64,000 nt of DNA from Rathayibacter sp. VKM Ac-2879. Its GTDB lineage: Bacteria > Actinomycetota > Actinomycetes > Actinomycetales > Microbacteriaceae. Location: the NCBI RefSeq assembly GCF_015351245.1, contig NZ_JADKSO010000002.1:372001-436000 (forward strand), given 5' to 3'. The position numbers were made by a program, and so were the translations under genes. Below the pieces are notes generated by a model. It saw only the letters and a list, made by a program, of their open reading frames with translations, was not told where the DNA came from and searched no databases. Positions within the stretch are counted from its first letter, which is position 1. Every line of letters begins with the position of its first letter. Of the stretch, positions 57,253 to 64,000 are shown one piece after another.

Positions 57253-58590
57253 ATGGACAAGCAACGGGACTTCGTTCTTCGCACCATTGAAGAGCGAGGG
57301 ATCAAATTCGTTCGTCTCTGGTTCACCGACGTCGTGGGCACGCTCAAGTCGGTCGCGATCGCGCCGGCGGAGGTCGAGGGCGCATTCGCCGAGGGGCTGG
57401 GTTTCGACGGCTCGGCGATCGAGGGCCTCACCCGATCCTTCGAGGCGGATGTCCTCGCGCACCCGGATCCCTCGACGTTCCAGATCCTGCCGTGGCGCGG
57501 AGAGATCGACCCGACGGCGCGCATGTTCTGCGACATCACGACTCCCGACGGGCAGCCCGCGGTCGCCGACCCTCGCAACGTGCTCAAGCGCACGCTCGCG
57601 AAGGCGGCCGAGCGGGGCTTCACGTTCTACACGCATCCCGAGATCGAGTTCTACTTGCTCAAGTCGTCGACCTTCGGTGCCGAAGGCCCCGAGCCCGTCG
57701 ACTCGGCCGGCTACTTCGACAACGTCCCCGGAGGCACAGCGCACGACTTCCGCCGCCGCTCGGTGCGGATGCTCGAAGACCTCGGCATCTCGGTCGAGTT
57801 CAGCCATCACGAGGCAGGTCCCGGTCAAAACGAGATCGACCTTCGCTACGCCGACGCGCTGACCACCGCGGACAACATCATGACGTTCCGCACGGTGATC
57901 AAGGAGGTGGCGATCGAGCAGGGCGTCTACGCCACCTTCATGCCCAAGCCGCTCTCGGGCCACCCGGGCTCGGGGATGCACACGCATCTCTCCCTCTTCG
58001 AGGGCGACGTCAACGCCTTCTACGAACAGGGCGCGGAGTATCAGCTGTCGAAGCTGGGCCGCCAGTTCATCGCCGGCCTGCTCAGGCATGCGCCGGAGAT
58101 CACCGCGGTGACGAACCAGTTCGTCAACTCCTACAAGAGGCTCTGGGGCGGCGACGAGGCGCCGAGCTATGTGTCGTGGGGCCACAACAACCGCTCGGCA
58201 CTCGTGCGCGTTCCGCTCTACAAGCCCAACAAGGGGCAGTCCTCGCGCATCGAATACCGCGCCCTGGACGCGGCCGCCAACCCGTACCTCGCCTACTCCC
58301 TGCTGCTCGCGGCCGGGTTGAAGGGCATCGAGGAGGGCTACGAGCTGCCCGCCGAGGCGGAGGACAACGTGCTGACCCTCTCGGATGCGGAACGCCGCGC
58401 CCTCGGGTACAGCCCGTTGCCGGCGAGCCTGGATCGCGCCATCTCCTTGATGGAGGATTCCGAGCTCGTCGCCGAGACGCTCGGCGAGCAGGTGTTCAAC
58501 TTCGTGCTGCTCAACAAGAGGAAGGACTGGGCCGAGTACCGCGCCCAGGTCACTCCGTACGAGCTGCGCAGCAACCTCGAGATGCTCTGA
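57253..58590 (+). CDS. glnA2: glutamine synthetase, second type (GlnA2-like)
   Basis: Class I glutamine synthetase fold, 445 residues. It shows GFDGSAIEGLTRSFEADVLAHPD, the metal region THPEIEFYLL, HTHLSLFEG and the ATP/glutamate region NNRSALVRVPLY. Compared with the downstream glnA product it is shorter and lacks the segment between the two N-terminal beta regions. This is the form called GlnA2 in actinobacteria, where its activity ranges from glutamine synthesis to gamma-glutamylation of amines. glnE follows after 10 nt. An AGGAGG lies ahead of the ATG at 57253. Confidence 0.93.
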   Translation: MDKQRDFVLRTIEERGIKFVRLWFTDVVGTLKSVAIAPAEVEGAFAEGLGFDGSAIEGLTRSFEADVLAHPDPSTFQILPWRGEIDPTARMFCDITTPDGQPAVADPRNVLKRTLAKAAERGFTFYTHPEIEFYLLKSSTFGAEGPEPVDSAGYFDNVPGGTAHDFRRRSVRMLEDLGISVEFSHHEAGPGQNEIDLRYADALTTADNIMTFRTVIKEVAIEQGVYATFMPKPLSGHPGSGMHTHLSLFEGDVNAFYEQGAEYQLSKLGRQFIAGLLRHAPEITAVTNQFVNSYKRLWGGDEAPSYVSWGHNNRSALVRVPLYKPNKGQSSRIEYRALDAAANPYLAYSLLLAAGLKGIEEGYELPAEAEDNVLTLSDAERRALGYSPLPASLDRAISLMEDSELVAETLGEQVFNFVLLNKRKDWAEYRAQVTPYELRSNLEML

Positions 58591-58600
58591 CCGCTCGACC

Positions 58601-61600
58601 ATGCCCCGCGAACGCAGCCTGAGCGATGTCGCGCGCCTCGGATTCGTCGCCCTCGGCGACGCCGGGGCGCGCCTGGCCGAGGCCGAGGCGCTCGCCGGGC
58701 GCTCGCTCGACTCCGTCGTGCCGGCCTTCGCCCGCGTCGCCGACCCGGATGCGGCGCTCGGCGCGCTGATTGATCTCTTGCGCCGGCATCGTGACCGGAT
58801 GGACGTCGTCCTCGTCGACGACCCGGCGCTGACGCGCCTCTTGCTCGTCCTGGGCGCCTCCTCGGGACTGGCCGATTTCCTGCAGAGGCGTCCCGATGAG
58901 CTCGAGATCTTCCGCGACCCCCTGCTCACCCTGCCCGGGCGTGCGGAGGCGCGGACCGAGCTGCTCGACTCCGTCGGCGCCGTTGACGGCGTCGCCTCGG
59001 TGCGGGAGGAGGCCGGCTGGACGGCCCTTCGCGTGCGGTACCGCCGCCTCCTCACCCGGATCGTCGTGCACGACCTGAGCCAGGCCGACCCGGTGTCCGC
59101 GATCGATCGGGTCACCCGTGCTCTCGCCGACCTCGCCGGCGCGACGCTCGAAGCCTCCCTCGCGGTCGCGCGAGCCGACCTCATCGGGGGAGTCGGCCCT
59201 GGCCGTTTCGGACGAGACGAGGTGGAGGCGACTCGGTTCGCCATCATCGGCATGGGCAAGGCGGGCGCCTCCGAGCTGAACTACGTCAGCGACGTCGACG
59301 TGATCTTCGTCGCCGAGGGCGATCCGGAGCGTGGACTCAGCAACGCCCGCGCCGTCGACATCGGGACACGGCTCGCCGTGCTCGTGATGCGCGGGACCTC
59401 CGCCCTCGCCCTCGAGCCCGAGCTGTGGGAGGTCGACCCCAACCTGCGGCCAGAGGGCAAGCAGGGCGCACTCGTGCGCACCCTCGAATCCCACGTGACC
59501 TACTACGACCGCTGGGCGAAGAGCTGGGAGTTCCAGGCGCTGCTGAAGGCGAGGCCGCTCGCGGGCGACCCTGACCTCGGGCGCGCCTACGTCGACGCCG
59601 TCGCTCCCAAGGTGTGGTCGAGTGCGTCGCGCGAGAACTTCGTCGAGTCCGTGCAGCGCATGCGCGAGAGGGTGACCGAGAACATCCCGCCCCACGACGT
59701 GCACTATCAGCTCAAGCTCGGGCCGGGCGGACTGCGGGACATCGAGTTCACGGTGCAGCTTCTCCAGCTCGTACACGGGCAGAACGACGACGAGATCCAC
59801 ATGCCGGGCACCCTGCTCGCGCTCGGCGCCCTCGCCGAACGGGGGTACATCGGCCGGGCCGAGGCGGAGCAGTTCGCCCAGGATTACCGTGCCTTGCGCC
59901 TGCTCGAGCACCGCCTCCAGCTGCGACGGCTGCGGCGCACCCATCTGATGCCCCGGGACGAGCACGAGCTGCGCACCCTCGCCCGGTCGAGCACGCTCGC
60001 CCGTACCGCCGACGAGCTCCTGGTCGTCTGGAACGAGATCAAGCATCGCGTGCGCGGTCTGCACGAGCGCCTGTTCTACCGTCCGCTGCTCTCGGCGGTG
60101 GCTGCGCTTCCCGAGGGCGGCGCCGAGCTCTCGGCGGGTCAGGCGGAGGCGCGGCTCGCGGCGATCGGGTTCGCCGACGCGCGCGGGGCACTCGGCCACA
60201 TCGCGGCGATGACCTCGGGAGTCTCTCGGCGGGCGAGCATCCAGCGCCACCTCGTGCCCGTCATGCTCCAGTGGTTCGCCGACGGCGCCGACCCCGACTA
60301 CGGCCTGCTCGCGTTCCGGCGACTGAGCGACGCGCTCGGGGGTACCCCGTGGTTCCTGCGGATGCTGCGCGACTCCTCCGGCGCTGCCAAGCGCCTGACG
60401 ACGGTGCTCGCGGGCTCACGTTTCGTGGGCGAGCTGCTCGACCGCATCCCGGAGTCGGCCGCGTGGCTCGAGGACGACGACGCCCTCCGTCCCCGTGACG
60501 CGGAGGCGCTCGCAGAGGAGGTCCGGGCCGTCCTCGCCCGGCACGAGTCTCCGGAGGCGGTGGCCGCGGTGTTGCGCGCGATGCGGAGGCGCGAGGTCCT
60601 GCGTACGGCGATGGGCGGCGTGCTGGGCCTGAGCACGATCGAGGAGATCGCGTGCAGCCTCACCGACATCATTACCGCGCTGGTGAACGGAGTGCTCGAT
60701 GCCGTGCGCCGCTCCAGTTCCGATCGGCCTGGCGTCGAGCTCGAGTTCGCCGTGATCGGCATGGGTCGCTACGGCGGCTCGGAGCTGGGCTTCGGCTCGG
60801 ACGCCGACGTGATGTACGTGCAGCGCCCGGGCTCCGCCGAGCCGCAGCAGGCGCAGCAGTACGCGCAGTTCCTCGTCGGCGAGCTCGTCCGGCTCACCGA
60901 GGACTCACGCCTCCCGCTCGATCTCGACGCCGAGCTGCGCCCCGAGGGCAAGAATGGTCCTCTGGTGCGCTCGCTCGAGTCCTATCGCGCGTATTACGCC
61001 CGCTGGTCCTTGACCTGGGAGGCGCAGGCGCTCCTCCGCGCCCGTGGAGTCGCCGGAGACGCGGCACTGATCGCCGACTTCGAGCGCCTCGCCGACAGTG
61101 TCCGCTACCCCTCGGCGATCTCCGATCGGGACATCCGCGAGGTGAAGCGGATCAAGGCCCGCGTCGAGAACGAGCGTCTGCCGCAGGGCGCCGACCCGCG
61201 GAGGCATCTCAAGCTCGGGCGAGGCTCGCTCAGTGACGTGGAGTGGCTCGTGCAGTTGCTGCAGTTGCAGCATGCGCGCTCGCTTCCCGCGCTGCGCACG
61301 ACATCGACGCTCACGGCATTGCGGGTGGCCGAGGAGGCGTCGCTCGTCTCGCCCCTCGATGCCGAACGCCTGCGCGCGGCCTGGCTCCTCGCCTCTCGCG
61401 TCCGTTCGGCCATGACGCTGTGGACGAACCGCACGAGCGATGTGTTGCCGACCGACCGACGCCAGCTGGAAGGGGTGGCTCGCTTGCTGGAGTATCCTGC
61501 CGGCTCGGCGACCGCTCTCGAGGACGACTACCTCGGGGTGACTCGCCGCGCGCGCGCCGTCTTCGAGCGGCTCTTTTACGGGCCTGCAGACGCCGACCAG

Positions 61601-61615
61601 CACACGCGGCGCTGA
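58601..61615 (+). CDS. glnE: bifunctional glutamine synthetase adenylyltransferase/deadenylase
   Basis: 1004 residues. Two nucleotidyltransferase domains each carry a G-S/G-x-D-x-D signature: GMGKAGASELNYVSDVDVIF near 216 and GMGRYGGSELGFGSDADVMY near 719. They remove and add AMP on the GlnA tyrosine in response to nitrogen status. The second half is the adenylylating part. The gene lies between glnA2 (10 nt upstream) and the convergent glnA, a strongly conserved actinobacterial layout. The ATG at 58601 begins MPRERSLSDVARLG. Confidence 0.96.
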   Translation: MPRERSLSDVARLGFVALGDAGARLAEAEALAGRSLDSVVPAFARVADPDAALGALIDLLRRHRDRMDVVLVDDPALTRLLLVLGASSGLADFLQRRPDELEIFRDPLLTLPGRAEARTELLDSVGAVDGVASVREEAGWTALRVRYRRLLTRIVVHDLSQADPVSAIDRVTRALADLAGATLEASLAVARADLIGGVGPGRFGRDEVEATRFAIIGMGKAGASELNYVSDVDVIFVAEGDPERGLSNARAVDIGTRLAVLVMRGTSALALEPELWEVDPNLRPEGKQGALVRTLESHVTYYDRWAKSWEFQALLKARPLAGDPDLGRAYVDAVAPKVWSSASRENFVESVQRMRERVTENIPPHDVHYQLKLGPGGLRDIEFTVQLLQLVHGQNDDEIHMPGTLLALGALAERGYIGRAEAEQFAQDYRALRLLEHRLQLRRLRRTHLMPRDEHELRTLARSSTLARTADELLVVWNEIKHRVRGLHERLFYRPLLSAVAALPEGGAELSAGQAEARLAAIGFADARGALGHIAAMTSGVSRRASIQRHLVPVMLQWFADGADPDYGLLAFRRLSDALGGTPWFLRMLRDSSGAAKRLTTVLAGSRFVGELLDRIPESAAWLEDDDALRPRDAEALAEEVRAVLARHESPEAVAAVLRAMRRREVLRTAMGGVLGLSTIEEIACSLTDIITALVNGVLDAVRRSSSDRPGVELEFAVIGMGRYGGSELGFGSDADVMYVQRPGSAEPQQAQQYAQFLVGELVRLTEDSRLPLDLDAELRPEGKNGPLVRSLESYRAYYARWSLTWEAQALLRARGVAGDAALIADFERLADSVRYPSAISDRDIREVKRIKARVENERLPQGADPRRHLKLGRGSLSDVEWLVQLLQLQHARSLPALRTTSTLTALRVAEEASLVSPLDAERLRAAWLLASRVRSAMTLWTNRTSDVLPTDRRQLEGVARLLEYPAGSATALEDDYLGVTRRARAVFERLFYGPADADQHTRR

Positions 61616-61660
61616 TCGCGCCGCGCCGCGCCGCCCGCCCGGAGAGCGGCCGTGCGACGG

Positions 61661-61696
61661 CGACGGGCCGCCCCTCCGAAGAGGGACGGCCCGTCG
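61661..61696. terminator. bidirectional terminator between glnE and glnA
   Basis: Stem CGACGGGCCG (61661-61670) with CGGCCCGTCG (61687-61696), extended inward by CCCT/AGGG with a bulge. It serves two convergent genes. Confidence 0.8.
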
Positions 61697-61709
61697 TGTC
61701 GTTCAGCGA

Positions 61710-63134
61710 TCAGACGCCGTAGTAGAGCTCGAACTCGAAGGGGTGCGGGCGCTGCGCGAGCGGCTTGATCTCCTTCTCGCGCTTGTACTCGATCCAGGTG
61801 TCGATGAGCTCCTGGGTGAACACGCCGCCCTGGAGGAGGAAGTCGTGGTCGGCTTCGAGAGCGTCGAGCGCATCGCTGAGGGTCGCGGGGACCTGCGGGA
61901 TGAGCTTCGCCTCCTCGGGGGGCAGCTCGTAGAGGTCCTTGTCGACCGGCTCGTGCGGCTCGATACGGTTCTTGATGCCATCGAGGCCCGCCATGAGCTG
62001 CGCCGCGAACGCGAGGTAGGGGTTGCCGGAGGCGTCGGGGGCGCGGAACTCGATGCGCTTCGCCTTCGGGTTGGTGCCCGTGATCGGGATGCGGATCGAC
62101 GCCGAGCGGTTGCCGGCCGAGTAGACCAGGTTGACCGGCGCCTCGAAGCCCGGGATCAGGCGGTGGTAGGAGTTGACCGTCGGGTTCGTGAACGCGAGGA
62201 CAGCGGGTGCGTGCTTGAGCAGGCCGCCGATGTACCAACGCGCGATGTCCGACAGGCCGCCGTAGCCGTTCTCGTCGTAGAAGAGCGGCGTGCCGTCGTT
62301 CCACAGCGACTGGTGGGTGTGCATGCCCGAGCCGTTGTCGCCGAAGAGCGGCTTCGGCATGAAGGTGGCGGTCTTGCCCCACTGCTCGGCCGTGTTCTTG
62401 ACGATGTACTTGAACTTCAGGATGTCGTCCGCCGCGTGCACCATGGTGTCGAAGCGGTAGTTGATCTCGGCCTGGCCACCGGTGCCCACCTCGTGGTGGG
62501 AGCGCTCGAGGATGAGGCCGGCGTCGATCAGCTTGAGGCAGATGTCGTCGCGCAGGTCGGCCTGCTTGTCGACCGGGCTGACGGGGAAGTAGCCGCCCTT
62601 GTAGGGAGTCTTGTTGCCGAGGTTGCCGCCCTCTTCGACCCGGCCCGAGTTCCAGGCACCTTCGACGGAGTCGACGGAGTGGAAGGCCGAGTTCTGGGTG
62701 ACCTCGTAGCGTACGTCGTCGAAGATGTAGAACTCGGCCTCGGGGGCGAAGAACGCGGTGTCGGCGATGCCGGTCGAGGCGAGGTACTTCTCGGCCTTCT
62801 TGGCGACCTGGCGCGGGTCCTTCGAGTAGATCTCGCCGTTGCGCGGGTTGTAGATGTCGAAGACGAGGATGAGCGTGCGCTCAACCCGGAACGGGTCGAC
62901 GTACGCGGTCGTCACGTCAGGGATCAGCTGCATGTCCGACTCGTGGATGTTCGCGAATCCACGGATCGACGACCCGTCGAAGAGCTGTCCAATGGAGAAG
63001 AACTCCTCGTCGACAGTCGAGGCGGGGATGTTGAAGTGCTGCTGGACACCGGGGAGATCGGTGAACCGGATGTCGAGGAACTTGACGTCCGTGTCCTTGA
63101 TGAACGTGAGCACCTCGGAAGAATCTTTAAACAT
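61710..63134 (-). CDS. glnA: glutamine synthetase type I (main assimilatory enzyme)
   Basis: 474 residues, dodecameric ATP-dependent ammonia assimilation enzyme. Landmarks: [41 protein letters not shown], and [12 protein letters not shown]. The adenylylation site Tyr402 lies in [11 protein letters not shown], so GlnE can regulate it. The long 25-residue insertion typical of the beta-type is present. The ATG at 63134 follows a GGAGACC site. A GlnR box lies about 70 nt upstream of the start. Confidence 0.97.
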   Translation of the reverse strand: MFKDSSEVLTFIKDTDVKFLDIRFTDLPGVQQHFNIPASTVDEEFFSIGQLFDGSSIRGFANIHESDMQLIPDVTTAYVDPFRVERTLILVFDIYNPRNGEIYSKDPRQVAKKAEKYLASTGIADTAFFAPEAEFYIFDDVRYEVTQNSAFHSVDSVEGAWNSGRVEEGGNLGNKTPYKGGYFPVSPVDKQADLRDDICLKLIDAGLILERSHHEVGTGGQAEINYRFDTMVHAADDILKFKYIVKNTAEQWGKTATFMPKPLFGDNGSGMHTHQSLWNDGTPLFYDENGYGGLSDIARWYIGGLLKHAPAVLAFTNPTVNSYHRLIPGFEAPVNLVYSAGNRSASIRIPITGTNPKAKRIEFRAPDASGNPYLAFAAQLMAGLDGIKNRIEPHEPVDKDLYELPPEEAKLIPQVPATLSDALDALEADHDFLLQGGVFTQELIDTWIEYKREKEIKPLAQRPHPFEFELYYGV

Positions 63135-63202
63135 GCAAAGGTCTCCAATGGCATAACAACGGGTGGCTGCAGGGCGCAGCTGTCTCAGGGTAGTGGCAGG
63201 GG

Positions 63203-63240
63203 GTTTCCCCTCCGTGTCCCTATTGTTTCGGGCGTGTTAC
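63203..63240 (-). promoter_or_regulatory. GlnR-type nitrogen operator upstream of glnA
   Basis: Reading the minus strand from 63240: GTAAC, 6 nt, GAAAC, 6 nt, GACAC, 6 nt, GAAAC. The four half-sites and 6-nt spacing match the GlnR box (gTnAC-n6-GaAAC repeated) known from Streptomyces and Mycobacterium. It lies 69-106 nt upstream of the glnA start, a position for activation or control by an OmpR-type GlnR protein. Confidence 0.8.
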
Positions 63241-63298
63241 GTGCGGCGGGGGGGCTCTGCCGGTCGGGCCGGGGAGGGCTCGCGGATAGGATCGGGGG

Positions 63299-63715
63299 AT
63301 GCCAGAGCGCAAGACCTTCGCCGATGTCGCCCCCAGCCGGTACCCGGGGGAGCGACTCGGCCTGCCAGAGCAGGGCCGGATGTCGGTCGGGCGCGTGGGG
63401 CGACGCTCCGCCGCCCTTGCCGTCGATCTCGCCGTGCCCGCGCTGCTCTCTTTGGCCTTCTTCGGCTATGACCGCTGGGCGAGCCTCGTCCTCTTCGTGG
63501 CGTTGCAGGCGGTGTTCATCCCGACGATCGGCGGGAGCATCGGCCACAGACTGCTGGGAATGCGCGTGATCCGCCTCGGCGGGGGCTGGGTCGGGGTGTG
63601 GCGACCGCTCGTTCGCACGGTCCTGCTGTCGGTTGTCGTGCCTGCCCTGGTCTGGGATTCGGACCAGCGCGGATTCCATGACAAGGTCGCGGGGACGGTG
63701 CTCGTCCGCTTCTGA
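63299..63715 (+). CDS. RDD-family membrane protein
   Basis: 138 residues with about three transmembrane segments (AALAVDLAVPALLSLAFFG, ASLVLFVALQAVFIPTI, TVLLSVVVPALVW). The RDD features GRRSAALAVDLAVP and the late WDSDQRGFHDKVAGTVLV are visible. Role is unknown; RDD proteins are thought to be transport-related. Its place between glnA and a DUF4191 gene is the standard actinobacterial arrangement. The ATG at 63299 fits the family's short basic N-terminus. Confidence 0.88.
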   Translation: MPERKTFADVAPSRYPGERLGLPEQGRMSVGRVGRRSAALAVDLAVPALLSLAFFGYDRWASLVLFVALQAVFIPTIGGSIGHRLLGMRVIRLGGGWVGVWRPLVRTVLLSVVVPALVWDSDQRGFHDKVAGTVLVRF

Positions 63716-63746
63716 TCGCGTCCGATGACGGAGACGCGGCGACGAC

Positions 63747-63780
63747 GAAGGGCCGACGGAATCCCTCCCACCGGCCCTTC
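63747..63780. terminator. terminator between RDD gene and DUF4191 gene
   Basis: Stem GAAGGGCCG (63747-63755) with CGGCCCTTC (63772-63780), placed between convergent genes. Confidence 0.75.
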
Positions 63781-63785
63781 TCCGG

Positions 63786-64000
63786 TCAGCGTGAGCGCTG
63801 CGGACGCACCTTGAAGGGGTCGACTCCCTTGGGGATCGGCAGCGAGGCGTGGAGCGAGGCGAGGCGGTTCTTGACCGCGAGCACCTCCGCCTTGGTGAGC
63901 ACGTTCTTGGTCTTCGCCAGCGTTCGGGGAACGCGGTGCAGGGGCACGGAGTCGGCGTCGGGACCGACGTTCACGAAGATAACCGGGACGTTGGGAAGGA
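63786..64000 (-). CDS. DUF4191 membrane protein, C-terminal part only
   Basis: The frame is open to the right window edge and reads NVPVIFVNVGPDADSVPLHR, then VPRTLAKTKNVLTKAEVLAV and a basic C-terminus ending KVRPQRSR. This is the conserved C-terminal half of DUF4191 proteins, whose membrane helices would be encoded further right. The GTG at 63974 is an internal valine, not the start. Function is unknown; synteny with the RDD gene and glnA supports the call. Confidence 0.8.
   Translation of the reverse strand, partial: LPNVPVIFVNVGPDADSVPLHRVPRTLAKTKNVLTKAEVLAVKNRLASLHASLPIPKGVDPFKVRPQRSR

Overview
The window is from a high-GC actinobacterium. Core genes typical of that phylum are present: two adjacent clpP genes, a T-box-controlled ileS, polyphosphate glucokinase, glnE between two glutamine synthetase genes, DUF4233, DUF4031 and DUF4191 proteins, and a GlnR-type operator. 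Gene content and order fit Microbacteriaceae best. That family placement is inference from gene content, not from a search.

Core block 1 (1-30262) carries the Clp protease set (tig 3' end, clpP1, clpP2, clpX), a BenE-type transporter, a Dcp-type peptidase, valS, a TetR regulator, and ileS-folC-DUF4233-ndk. Next come a sulfur/persulfide-type operon (CoA-disulfide reductase fused to rhodanese, plus a CsoR-family regulator) under a perfect palindromic operator, a VKOR-like oxidoreductase, rne, and the ribosomal/GTPase run rplU-rpmA-obg-proA-nadD-rsfS. It ends in a tRNA-Ala(GGC) gene.

Accessory block (30263-about 52400) begins exactly at the 3' end of that tRNA. It opens with the C-terminal half of a large serine recombinase cut by a decayed IS3-family element. 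A two-gene surface toxin locus follows: a 1122-residue secreted DNRLRE/LamG-like protein and a 2159-residue RHS-repeat protein with a C-terminal toxin module. Behind it lies a graveyard of toxin tails, immunity genes and IS3 remnants. A 962-bp unit holding toxin tail, immunity gene and the start of a further toxin remnant occurs twice, 8.8 kb apart. Between the copies are small lipoproteins, orphan proteins of unknown function, HTH recombinase tails, broken genes and a barstar-like inhibitor gene. The toxin and immunity stretches are visibly more AT-rich than the rest. The layout matches the orphan toxin/immunity displacement arrays known for Rhs, WapA and CdiA systems.

Core block 2 (about 52400-64000) holds acetolactate decarboxylase, a fused Nif3-like/zinc-ribbon-like gene, RNase P RNA, polyphosphate glucokinase, panB, and the nitrogen-assimilation cluster glnA2-glnE-glnA with a well-formed GlnR box upstream of glnA. 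The window ends in an RDD membrane protein and a partial DUF4191 gene.
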